From CAYRTV01 sp046483285 (lineage in GTDB: Bacteria; Acidobacteriota; Aminicenantia; Aminicenantales; Aminicenantaceae): DNA of 39,859 nt. Positions 31,756-39,195 of this stretch are shown piece by piece. The DNA lies in contig JAWODN010000051.1 in assembly GCA_046483285.1 (NCBI GenBank), positions 1-39,859 on the forward strand, written 5' to 3'. Position 1 is the stretch's first letter. The number at the start of each line of letters is the position of its first letter. The notes below the pieces were generated by a model that was given only the letters and a program-made list of their open reading frames with translations, ran no database searches and had not been told where the DNA came from. The translations under genes were made by a program, and so were the position numbers.

Positions 31756-32969
31756 AAGCAGGCAGGCTTGTCAAGGAATCATTTAAACAACTGGGAAAAA
31801 ATAAGCTCCGCTCTTTTTTAATGATGATCGGCATTGTCATCGGTGTCACTGCCCTCACTCTGGTTGTTTCCGCCGGACTGGGAGCCCAGAAAAGAATCAT
31901 GGAGCGGGTGCAGAAATTCGGATTGGACAGCTTGATGGTTTTTACGGGAGGAGGCCGCGAAATGGGCCGGCCGGCTGGTGAGCAGCCTGCTGTCAACCTG
32001 ACGCTGGATGATGCGGAAGCAATAAAGCTGGAGGTTGACGGGATAAAGGAATTAGCCCCCTTCAACCGCAGAGGCCAGACCGAAATTATCTTTCAGGACT
32101 TAAACACCACAGCTGCCCTTTTCGGAGTCACCCCGGAATGGGCGCCGGTTTGGGATTGGACGGCCCGGGAAGGAGATTTCATTTCTGAAGAAGACATGGA
32201 CCGGTTTGCCAGGTTCGCGGTCATAGGAGAAACAGTCAGAGAGGAGTTTTTCGCCGGACGCAACCCCATCGGAGAATATATTCAGGCCGGAAACGTTCAG
32301 TTTGAGATCAAGGGCATTATGGAAACCAAAGGAACCAGTCCAGGCGGCGGGGATATGGACAACCGAGTCTACATCCCTCTGACAACCTATATGAGGCGGG
32401 TGGCCAATGTCGATTACCTGGCGGGGATAAAAGTCCGTCTCGAATCCCATAAGGATATAGGCAGAGTCGCCGCGGATATCGAATCCCTTCTGAGGGAAAG
32501 GCACCGGATCGCTCCGGGGATGCCGGATGATTTTACGGTCAGAAAACCGGATGAAGTCAAGGAGATGGCGGAGAGCGTGGCCGGAACATTCAACATACTG
32601 CTGATCGTTATCGCCGGCATTTCATTAATCGCCGGCGGGGTGGTGGTTTCCAATATCATGCTGATGTCCATTTCAGAGAGAAAAAGAGAAATCGGGTTGA
32701 GAAAAGCGGTGGGAGCTCAACGGAAGCATATTCTTTTCCAATTTCTTCTTGAATCCACGGTGGTCACTTTAACCGGCGGTGCTGTGGGGATCGTCCTGGG
32801 AGTGCTGGGAAGCAGAATTATGTTGGCTTTGACCGCCATGCCCGTGTCTGTTTCCTGGGAAATTGTGGCGGTGGGGGTTTTTTGTTCTTCTCTGGTGGGG
32901 ATCATCGCGGGGCTGCAGCCGGCGCGGCGGGCCTCGGCATTGCCCCCGACGGAAGCCTTGAAATCCTGA
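31752..32969 (+). CDS. MacB/FtsX-type ABC permease, first subunit
   Basis: A 405-residue permease with one N-terminal transmembrane helix (LRSFLMMIGIVIGVTALTLVVSAGLG), a large periplasmic MacB_PCD domain (about 45-275) and three C-terminal helices (ILLIVIAGISLIAGGVVVSNIMLMS, then ISERKREIGLRKAVGAQRKHI, then two more ending in LQPARRASALPPTEAL). This mechanotransmission architecture drives substrate from the periplasm through TolC. It probably pairs with the second permease, 25 nt downstream. Confidence 0.93.
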   Translation: MKAGRLVKESFKQLGKNKLRSFLMMIGIVIGVTALTLVVSAGLGAQKRIMERVQKFGLDSLMVFTGGGREMGRPAGEQPAVNLTLDDAEAIKLEVDGIKELAPFNRRGQTEIIFQDLNTTAALFGVTPEWAPVWDWTAREGDFISEEDMDRFARFAVIGETVREEFFAGRNPIGEYIQAGNVQFEIKGIMETKGTSPGGGDMDNRVYIPLTTYMRRVANVDYLAGIKVRLESHKDIGRVAADIESLLRERHRIAPGMPDDFTVRKPDEVKEMAESVAGTFNILLIVIAGISLIAGGVVVSNIMLMSISERKREIGLRKAVGAQRKHILFQFLLESTVVTLTGGAVGIVLGVLGSRIMLALTAMPVSVSWEIVAVGVFCSSLVGIIAGLQPARRASALPPTEALKS

Positions 32970-32994
32970 TCCTGAAAAGATACCGGCGGCGGTT

Positions 32995-34218
32995 ATGAGA
33001 ATCGGTCTTAACCTGAAAATTTCCCGCAAACAGCTTATCGCCCATAAGATGCGGACTTTTTTGGCCCTGCTGGGAGTCATTATCGGGGTGTTTGCCGTTA
33101 TTCTGATGGTTTCTGTGGGGAAAGGAGCCCAACAAGCCGTATTAAGCCGGATAGAGGCCATGGGGACAAATCTTATAATCGTTAACGCCGGCCAGATCCG
33201 GAGGTTCGCCGGAAGAAGAGAAATCCGGGGGACAGCCGCCACCCTGACTGTAGCTGACGCCGATGCCGTTGTGGAGAATTGCGGTTCAGTAAAAAGAGCG
33301 GCCCCTGTTCAAAGCAGGAAAATGCAGGTCAAATATGGAATTTACAGCACCAACACCACCATCACCGGCACTGTCCCCGGTTATCAGAATATCCGGAATT
33401 TCCGGGTGGAGGAAGGAGAGTTTTTCAGTGAGGAAGAAAACATCGCCTCTCGCCGGGTGGCCGTTCTGGGACGGTCCGTCTGGTGGAATCTTTTCGACGG
33501 CGAAGACCCTATGGGCGAGATTATCCGCATTGGAAATGTCCCTTTTGAGGTGATCGGAATCATGGAGAGCAAAGGGGTGGATTTAAACGGTGTTGATCAA
33601 GATGACCAAATTTTCATTCCGGTCCGGACGGCGTTGCGGAGAGTGTTCAATCTGACGTATATCAGCAGCATCAGCATCGAGGCCGCAGACAGGGAAAAAA
33701 TGGATGACGCTGCTGAAGAAGTCCGGGAACTGCTGCGGGAGAGGCACCGCCTGGACCGATTGGACAAGCCGGATGATTTCACTATTCAGAGCCAGATCGA
33801 TCTTCTGGAGGCCGAAAAAGAAACCACGGAGACATTCACTGCTTTAATCGGGAGCATCGCCGCTGTTTCCCTTTTGGTCGGGGGGATCGGCATTCTGGCC
33901 ATAATGCTGATGGCGGTCAGGGAGCGGACCAATGAAATCGGCCTGCGCATGTCCGTGGGAGCCAGCCGTAAGGATATTCTGACTCAGTTCATTATTGAAG
34001 CCGCCATCCTGGGCATCGGCGGAGGAGCGGCGGGAATTTTGATTGGGATTGCGGGTTCGTTTTTTATCGGGGCCGCGACCAAATGGCCGGCTGTTGTTTC
34101 CTGGTCCGCGGTGGCGGTTTCTTTTGGGTTTTCCCTGCTGGTGGGACTTTTCTTCGGGGTGTATCCTGCCCGGAAGGCCAGCCTTCTTGATCCCATTGTG
34201 GCCCTGCGGAGCGAATGA
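32995..34218 (+). CDS. MacB/FtsX-type ABC permease, second subunit
   Basis: A 407-residue paralogue of the preceding permease with the same plan: helix 1 MRTFLALLGVIIGVFAVILMVSVGKG, a periplasmic domain, VRERTNEIGLRMSVGASRKDIL, and the terminal PARKASLLDPIVALRSE. The two differ throughout, so they are old duplicates and more likely form a heterodimer than serve as spares. The ribosome site is weak. This is the last gene of the run begun at 26987. Confidence 0.93.
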   Translation: MRIGLNLKISRKQLIAHKMRTFLALLGVIIGVFAVILMVSVGKGAQQAVLSRIEAMGTNLIIVNAGQIRRFAGRREIRGTAATLTVADADAVVENCGSVKRAAPVQSRKMQVKYGIYSTNTTITGTVPGYQNIRNFRVEEGEFFSEEENIASRRVAVLGRSVWWNLFDGEDPMGEIIRIGNVPFEVIGIMESKGVDLNGVDQDDQIFIPVRTALRRVFNLTYISSISIEAADREKMDDAAEEVRELLRERHRLDRLDKPDDFTIQSQIDLLEAEKETTETFTALIGSIAAVSLLVGGIGILAIMLMAVRERTNEIGLRMSVGASRKDILTQFIIEAAILGIGGGAAGILIGIAGSFFIGAATKWPAVVSWSAVAVSFGFSLLVGLFFGVYPARKASLLDPIVALRSE

Positions 34219-34267
34219 AAGAGGGCAGGATCCCGGAAAGCTCGGAAGCCGCCGGCGGGTTTTCTTG

Positions 34268-34300
34268 TTGACTAAATTTATCGTTTAGTCGTATTATAAT
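34268..34300 (+). promoter_or_regulatory. Promoter with palindromic operator upstream of the ATP-grasp gene
   Basis: TTGACT (34268-34273), an 18-nt spacer and TATTAT (34292-34297; TATAAT also at 34295-34300). Between -35 and -10 lies a perfect inverted repeat, GACTAAA-N7-TTTAGTC (34270-34290), placed as a repressor operator would be. No regulator gene is adjacent. Confidence 0.65.
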
Positions 34301-34371
34301 AGATGTTTGCATTCAAAGCTTCATTTTACCGGATTGAGGCTTTAGGTGGCGAGTTGCCGCTTGAAACATCT
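34301..34371 (+). ncRNA. Structured leader, three-way junction, candidate cis-regulatory RNA
   Basis: P1 is AGATGTTT (34301-34308) with AAACATCT (34364-34371), 8 bp. P2 is AAAGCTTCA (34315-34323) with TGAGGCTTT (34335-34343), 9 bp with one G-U. P3 is AGGTGGC (34344-34350) with GCCGCTT (34356-34362), 7 bp with a GAGTT loop. The joins are 6, 0 and 1 nt. It starts at or next to the predicted transcription start and ends about 70 nt before the ATP-grasp ATG. I could not match it to a known riboswitch class. Confidence 0.5.
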
Positions 34372-34442
34372 ATCCCTCCCATAGAATGAAGCCATAAACA
34401 TTTCTTAAGAAAACACATTTAATAAGTATTGGAGGAATATCA

Positions 34443-35624
34443 ATGTCAAAGACCATAATGATATTGGGTGCAAGTTACGACCAAATTCCCATGATTGAAA
34501 AAGCCAATGAAAAAGAACTGAAGGTTATTTCTATTGACGGAAACAGGGAAGCGCCGGGGTTTGCCATAGCGGATGAACACCATTGTGTGGAGGTGATGGA
34601 TTCAGAAAAAGTGTTGGAAATCGCCAGGCAGAAGAAAATAGACGGGATCACGACCATGGTCAGCAATTTAGGGATGAGAACAGTGGCCTACGTTGCAAGC
34701 CAAATGAATCTGCCGGCGATTCCCGTGGAATCAGCCAAAGCGGCGACGGATAAGGTTGAGATAAAGAAGATATTGCAAAAGGGCCATGTTCCTGTCCCCA
34801 AAGGGATCAGCTGCCGTCATTATGAAGAAGCCAAGGAAAAAATAAATGAGTTGGATTTTCCCGTAATTGTCAAACCGGTCGACGGCACAAAGGGCCGGGG
34901 GCTGGTCATGGTGGAAAATGAGAAAATACTTAAAAAAAATATCAATTATTCATTGACATTTTCCCCCAGCAAAAGACTTATTATAGAAGAATGGATCGAC
35001 GGCCCCACAGTGGGAGCGGAATGCCTTATTGTTGATGGAGAACTGGAGCCGATTCTGCTTACCGACAAATATAACACAAAGCCGCCTGAATGTGTGACTC
35101 TTGGGCTAACCACCCCATCGGATTTACCTGAAGTCGTCCAGGAAAAAGTCATAGAAACGGCCAAAGGCGTCGCCAAAGCCCTGGGATTAAATACCGGGGC
35201 GGCCCATATAGATATGGTGGTGGATAAAGGACGGCCTAAAGTGATCGATGTCGGCCCCAGACTGGCAAGCGGGCCGGTTATATTTGATTTCGCTCCTAAT
35301 ATTATGGGAGTGGATATGATTGGAGCCATCATAGACATGGCTTTAGGAGAGACGCCGGTTATCAGGAAGCGGTGGAATGGAAAATATGGTGCGGAACGGT
35401 TTCTTCCGCCTTCGGATAAAGGCTGCATGTACACCATAAATTTCCCTAAAGTCAACAGGAAGTTTGCATATTATCCTTATAAAGAGCTTGGAGTTCCGGT
35501 TAACCGGCCAAAAAGTGATAACGACAGAATAGGGTGCTTTTCAATAGTGGCCGACTCCTACAAGGAAGCCGTGGAAGAAGCTGACAGTCTTTTACAAAGA
35601 ATACACGTCGATATCGCCAATTAA
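34443..35624 (+). CDS. ATP-grasp domain ligase, substrate unknown
   Basis: A 393-residue ATP-grasp enzyme (carboxylate-amine/thiol ligase type). The pre-ATP-grasp domain reads TIMILGASYDQIPMIEKANEKELKVISIDGN. ATP binding follows with FPVIVKPVDGTKGRGLVMV and LIIEEWIDGPTVGAECLI. The metal-site region is GAAHIDMVVDKGRPKVIDVGPRLASGP. Relatives are found in surface polysaccharide and peptide-like natural product loci. It stands alone between two spacers, with Lys/Ile-rich, AT-leaning codon use compared with its neighbours, which hints at transfer. GGAGG lies 6 nt before the ATG. Confidence 0.85.
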   Translation: MSKTIMILGASYDQIPMIEKANEKELKVISIDGNREAPGFAIADEHHCVEVMDSEKVLEIARQKKIDGITTMVSNLGMRTVAYVASQMNLPAIPVESAKAATDKVEIKKILQKGHVPVPKGISCRHYEEAKEKINELDFPVIVKPVDGTKGRGLVMVENEKILKKNINYSLTFSPSKRLIIEEWIDGPTVGAECLIVDGELEPILLTDKYNTKPPECVTLGLTTPSDLPEVVQEKVIETAKGVAKALGLNTGAAHIDMVVDKGRPKVIDVGPRLASGPVIFDFAPNIMGVDMIGAIIDMALGETPVIRKRWNGKYGAERFLPPSDKGCMYTINFPKVNRKFAYYPYKELGVPVNRPKSDNDRIGCFSIVADSYKEAVEEADSLLQRIHVDIAN

Positions 35625-35670
35625 AAAAATCCTCCAGGGTTCTGTCCCCATTAGCAGGAACTCTGGAGGA
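35623..35670 (-). terminator. Rho-independent terminator of the S9 peptidase gene
   Basis: A 13-bp stem with one G-T pair (35630-35642 with 35658-35670, core TCCTCCAG/CTGGAGGA) has a 15-nt loop containing TGTCCCCA. On the minus strand it is followed by seven T. It lies directly after the ATP-grasp stop but its T run serves the opposite strand. Confidence 0.7.
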
Positions 35671-35720
35671 GATCGATCCGGTTGGCAGCGCCCCTGGGGT
35701 CAGGTCTTGAATTGTGAATT
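35643..35720. repeat. REP-like motifs (GGGACAGA / GGGGTCAGGTCTTGAATT type)
   Basis: TCTGTCCCCA (35641-35650) and CCTGGGGTCAGGTCTTGAAT (35692-35711) resemble conserved ends often found beside REP-associated Y1 transposase genes in many bacteria. No transposase frame is present. This is resemblance from memory only. Confidence 0.3.
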
Positions 35721-35792
35721 CTGATTATTAATGATTTCACTCACAGGGCAAGGCTGAGCCGCGGCCGGGGCGCCATCTCGAATCTTTCCGTG

Positions 35793-36734
35793 TTATCTGA
35801 TATCAATCCCCATGTTATAGAGCATGAAGGCGTATTTATCCGCCGTTTCTTCAATCATCTTGGTGGTGCTGGAGGAGCCGTGGCCGGAGCGGGTTTCTAT
35901 GCGGCTGAGCACAGGATTATCTCCGGCGTGTTTTTCCTGCAGGGTGGCGATGAATTTAAAAGAGTGAGCCGGGACCACCCGGTCATCATGGTCGGCCGTG
36001 GTCACCAGGGTGGCGGGATAAGAGACGCCCTCTTCTATGTTATGAAGAGGTGAGTAATGGTAAAGATTCTGGAAATGCGCTTCATCATCGCTGGTGCCGT
36101 ACTCCACAGCCCAGGCCCATCCGATGGTGAACTTATGGTAGCGCAGCATGTCCATAACCCCCACTGCCGGAAGCGCCGCCTGGAAAAGATCCGGTCTCTG
36201 CGTCATGGCGGCTCCAACCAGAAGCCCCCCGTTGGAGCCTCCGGAGATGGCCAGCTTCCCTTTGGAGGTGTATTTTTCCGCGATCAGGTGCTCCGCCGCC
36301 GAGATGAAATCATCAAACACATTCTGCTTGTTAAGCAGCATACCTGCCTCATGCCATTTTTCACCGTATTCGCCTCCGCCCCGCAGGTTGGCCATGGCAT
36401 AGACGGCGCCGTTTTCCAGCAGGAAAATCCTTAACGCGCTGAAAGAAGGTGTCATGCTGGCGTTGAATCCCCCGTATCCGTAAAGCAAAGCGGGATTGGT
36501 TCCGTCCATTTTTGTATCTTTTTTGTAAACAATAAACATCGGAATCCGGGTGCCGTCCTTGCTGGGGTAGAAAACCTGTTCGGTGACGTAGTCTTCAGGG
36601 CTGAATTTCACTTCAGATTTCCGGAAAACTTCCGAAGTGCCTTTTTCGATATCGTATTTGTAAATGGTGGAGGGATAGGTGAAGGAACTGAAGGTATAGA
36701 AAAGAATGTCATCTTCTTTTTCCGCGCCGAATCC
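35793..36734 (-). CDS. Prolyl oligopeptidase (S9A), catalytic half, downstream of in-frame TAG
   Basis: This is the direct in-frame continuation of the frame ending at 36735. The first 41 codons after the TAG (GFGAEKEDDILFYTFSSF onwards) match the family linker. An internal ATG is at 36611 (MKFSPEDYVTEQVFYPSKDG). The alpha/beta-hydrolase domain is complete: oxyanion and Ser loop GGSNGGLL, Asp in ADHDDRVVPAHS and His in SGHGSSS. GYGGFN and NLRGGGEYGEKWH are also conserved. Alone it would lack the signal peptide and the propeller's first blades, so it is unlikely to be secreted or active unless the TAG is read through. It ends normally with TAA. Confidence 0.85.
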   Translation of the reverse strand, partial: GFGAEKEDDILFYTFSSFTYPSTIYKYDIEKGTSEVFRKSEVKFSPEDYVTEQVFYPSKDGTRIPMFIVYKKDTKMDGTNPALLYGYGGFNASMTPSFSALRIFLLENGAVYAMANLRGGGEYGEKWHEAGMLLNKQNVFDDFISAAEHLIAEKYTSKGKLAISGGSNGGLLVGAAMTQRPDLFQAALPAVGVMDMLRYHKFTIGWAWAVEYGTSDDEAHFQNLYHYSPLHNIEEGVSYPATLVTTADHDDRVVPAHSFKFIATLQEKHAGDNPVLSRIETRSGHGSSSTTKMIEETADKYAFMLYNMGIDIR

Positions 36735-36737
36735 CTA
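36735..36737 (-). other. In-frame amber (TAG) codon inside the S9A gene
   Basis: The context is GGT TCA GCT TAG GGA TTC. Both flanks match prolyl oligopeptidases without a gap: LGSA before, GFGAEKEDD after. In the porcine enzyme the matching position is within GSVVGYSG, a non-catalytic hinge. There is no frameshift or missing residue. Confidence 0.9.
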
Positions 36738-37925
36738 AGCTGAACCCAGGGCGGGAAACTCAATCTCGCGTACGGGAGTCCCGTTCATTTCGTGCTGGAA
36801 GACCTGGGTATGGGCGTCTTTGAGGTAACTGCAGAAGAGATAACCGCCTCCGGTGCCGGCGGTGCTCAACACGTTTTCTCTTTGAGGAATGACGGATTTC
36901 CAGTTTTCTTTGGCCGGATTTTTGGGGTCAACCAGAGCCACCTGGTAGTTGGGGGCGTCCATGTTGGTGTAAAGCAGGACCTTGTCATCAATGTTATCCA
37001 CCGGATAGGTATCATTGTCGAATCCGGTGACAATCGGAGCGAAATCCATACCCGGAGCGGTCAAGTCTTTATAATAGAGCTCGTTTCCGCTGGTTCCCTC
37101 GGAGATGATGAGGAAGAGAAAACGTTCGTCTTCGGTGGCATAAACGCCGAATGTGCGCAGAGGATTCTCTTGATCCTCATAGATCAGAGTGTCTTTTTCC
37201 TGGGGATCCCCCAGCTGGTGATAATAGACTTTCATGTCCCGGTTTTGGCCTGTCAGCTTATCTTCTTCGGTCGGCTCCGGATAACGGTTATAGAAAAAAC
37301 CATCCTTATGCCATGACGTGCCGCTGAATTTGACCCAGCGGATGCGGTCACCCAGTTCTTTTTTGGAGGCGATTTCCATCACCCGGATTTCCCGCCAGTC
37401 CGATCCCGCTTCGGAACGCATGAGAGTCACATAGCGGTCGTCGGGGGAGATTCCGGCGATGCTGATGCGGATGGTTCCATCGGGAGAAAGCTGGTTTGGA
37501 TCAATGAAAACTTCCGGTTCTCCGTCCAGACCTTTCTGAATGAAGATGACGGACTGGTTTTGGAGTCCGTCGTTTTTATAAAAAAAGTAATAGTCTCCGG
37601 CGCGGAAAGGGGAGGAATACTTAGGATAATCGTACAGTTCCATCAAGCGGTTTTTTATGTTATCCCGGTAAGGAATCTGCTCGAGGTAGTTGAAAGTGAT
37701 GTTATTTTGCGCCTGGACCCAGGCCTTGACATCTTCGGCAGTGTCATCTTCCAGCCAGCGGTAGGGGTCCGCCACTTCGGTGCCGAAGTAGTCATCCACC
37801 TGATTCACCTTTTTTGTTTCAGGATAGATGATCTGAGAAGCGTCCGGCCCTTCCATTTTCGGCCGGCAGGCCGGAAGAGCGATCAAACCGGTCAATAGAA
37901 TAAAGCAGAGAATGTGTTTTTTCAT
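36735..37925 (-). CDS. Prolyl oligopeptidase (S9A), lipoprotein signal and beta-propeller half
   Basis: A 396-residue frame that opens with a lipoprotein signal (LTGLIALPAC, lipobox LPAC) and holds the N-terminal helix pair (VDDYFGTEVADPYRWLEDDTAEDVKAWVQAQN) and most of the seven-bladed propeller that gates access to the active site. With the downstream half it would be 710 residues, the usual size. Such enzymes cut short proline-containing peptides; the lipobox puts it on the periplasmic face. CAGGAGTG precedes the start. A repeat element begins 22 nt upstream, with an outward promoter-like sequence facing this gene. Confidence 0.88.
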   Translation of the reverse strand: MKKHILCFILLTGLIALPACRPKMEGPDASQIIYPETKKVNQVDDYFGTEVADPYRWLEDDTAEDVKAWVQAQNNITFNYLEQIPYRDNIKNRLMELYDYPKYSSPFRAGDYYFFYKNDGLQNQSVIFIQKGLDGEPEVFIDPNQLSPDGTIRISIAGISPDDRYVTLMRSEAGSDWREIRVMEIASKKELGDRIRWVKFSGTSWHKDGFFYNRYPEPTEEDKLTGQNRDMKVYYHQLGDPQEKDTLIYEDQENPLRTFGVYATEDERFLFLIISEGTSGNELYYKDLTAPGMDFAPIVTGFDNDTYPVDNIDDKVLLYTNMDAPNYQVALVDPKNPAKENWKSVIPQRENVLSTAGTGGGYLFCSYLKDAHTQVFQHEMNGTPVREIEFPALGSA

Positions 37926-37946
37926 AAATCACTCCTGAGGATTTTT

Positions 37947-38071
37947 TAGCCTGACCTATTCATAAAAAAATTGCGATGTTTTTGCAATCTCTTTCTTATC
38001 AGCGGAAAGCATGGTTTTTAATAATGCGCCTCGCATCTGCGGCAATCCCGGCCCGTGAATAAGCCAGGTTA
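37947..38071. repeat. Intergenic inverted-repeat element, 125-bp short copy
   Basis: The left end TAGCCTGACCTATTCA and right end TGAATAAGCCAGGTTA form the termini. It keeps the left AT-rich arm AAAAAAATTGCGATG and the right block CGCATCTGCGGCAATCCCGG but has lost the middle. Minus-strand TTGCAA-N17-TATGAA (37987-37959) points at the S9A gene. Confidence 0.85.
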
Positions 38072-38111
38072 GGTAAATAACATGTTTAAATAGCATAACG
38101 GTACGCAGCGG

Positions 38112-38783
38112 TCAATAATCCGGCATGCCGTTATATTCCACCACATTTTCCGGCATTCCGCACAGAATGAAACTGTGGTTCATGTGATCCCGTTCGTCCA
38201 GACCGATGCGGCGGAAAACATCCGCCCAAACCGGCAGATCCGCATATTCTTTAACTTTACCGCTTTTGACCGGCTGCTGTTCCCACTCGGGATGTTCTTC
38301 CACGAACCGGGCGTACTCATGTTCGGCATGATCTTCAAACTCCGCATTGAACAAAAAAGCCCGCCGGATATGGATCCAGGCCGAAAAACGCGTTAAAAAA
38401 ACATAAAAGCCGGCTATAAAGAAGGGAAAAACCGGGAATAAGTACCAGGGGTCTTTGAGATTTTCCTCTTTCATTTTTTCGTTGATAACCTGCAAGTGAA
38501 GGTATTCGTTATCTTGGGCCTCCCGGCTCCATTTCATGATTTCCCAGGCTTTTTGAACCGTGTTCTGGTTTCGGTAGTGCCGGGTCAGGCGGCTGTATTG
38601 GCGGAATTCCCAGGCCCGGTAAGGAATGCTGGCCAGAATCTCAATGAGTTTCGCCTTGGGCAGGGTGATTTTTTTCCCGGCGAAAATATCCATGACCCCG
38701 AAAAAAATTTTCGCCGCAAGGGAATATTTGTACCGCGGCCGTTCCAGGGAACTTTTTTGTTCTTTCTTGAGGTCGACGGTCAT
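38112..38783 (-). CDS. Alternative oxidase (AOX/PTOX) family di-iron protein
   Basis: A 223-residue protein with the four-helix di-iron pattern of membrane-bound quinol oxidases. Helix 1: LIEILASIPYRAW (E48; compare LETIARVPYF in plant PTOX). Helix 2: DNEYLHL (E93, H96). Helix 3: NAEFEDHAEHEYARF (E150). Helix 4: WADVFRRIGLDERDHMNHS (E197, H200). The hydrophobic segment at about 112-137 fits the membrane-facing helices. The enzyme would oxidise quinol and reduce oxygen to water without pumping protons. It is monocistronic here, with GAGAAG before the ATG and a repeat element just upstream. A related di-iron hydroxylase is possible. Confidence 0.8.
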   Translation of the reverse strand: MTVDLKKEQKSSLERPRYKYSLAAKIFFGVMDIFAGKKITLPKAKLIEILASIPYRAWEFRQYSRLTRHYRNQNTVQKAWEIMKWSREAQDNEYLHLQVINEKMKEENLKDPWYLFPVFPFFIAGFYVFLTRFSAWIHIRRAFLFNAEFEDHAEHEYARFVEEHPEWEQQPVKSGKVKEYADLPVWADVFRRIGLDERDHMNHSFILCGMPENVVEYNGMPDY

Positions 38784-38808
38784 AATCTTCTCAACTTAGT
38801 TCGAAAAT

Positions 38809-39195
38809 AGCCTGGCTTATTCATAAAAAAATTGCAATATTTTTGCCATTTCTTTCTCATTACGAAAATACATTGATTTTGTTTTAAAGAACAGCTGATA
38901 CTTTTTTCTTTGCCGATATTTAATCTTAATTGCAATTTTTTTACCCTTCGGGCGGGCCGGATCTCACCGCATCTTCCGGCTTGCGGCTCGTCGTAGTGAA
39001 GTGACGACCTTTCATTAATTTAATGTCATCCTGAGCGGAGCGAAGGATCCCGGACTGCTTCGAATTGGCAATCCATTGTCCATACGGCCTGGCGAAAGCA
39101 CTCACAGATCCCTCGTCGCTCCGCTCCTCGGGACGACATTGAATTAAAGAATTGTCGTCGTCTGCAGTAATCCCGGCCCGTGAATAAGCCAGGCT
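38809..39195. repeat. Intergenic inverted-repeat element, long copy with perfect 15-bp termini
   Basis: The ends AGCCTGGCTTATTCA and TGAATAAGCCAGGCT are perfect inverse complements. Inside are AAAAAAATTGCAAT (38825-38838)/ATTGCAATTTTTTT (38929-38942), then ACCCTTCGGGCGGGCCGG, and a second nested pair (TGTCATCCTGAGCGGAGCG near 39024 against CGCTCCGCTCCTCGGGACGACA near 39117). TTAGTTCGAAAATAGC is found across the left edge (38796-38811) and again at 39239-39254. Confidence 0.88.

Noticed and set aside
34230..34266. Plus-strand terminator after the second permease
   Set aside because: CCGCCGGCGG before TTTTC is a loop-less palindrome; only a poor stem with a long loop can be drawn.
34301..34371. 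Known riboswitch (purine, TPP, c-di-GMP) before the ATP-grasp gene
   Set aside because: Join lengths and loop sequences do not fit the conserved cores of those classes as I know them; kept only as an unassigned structured leader.
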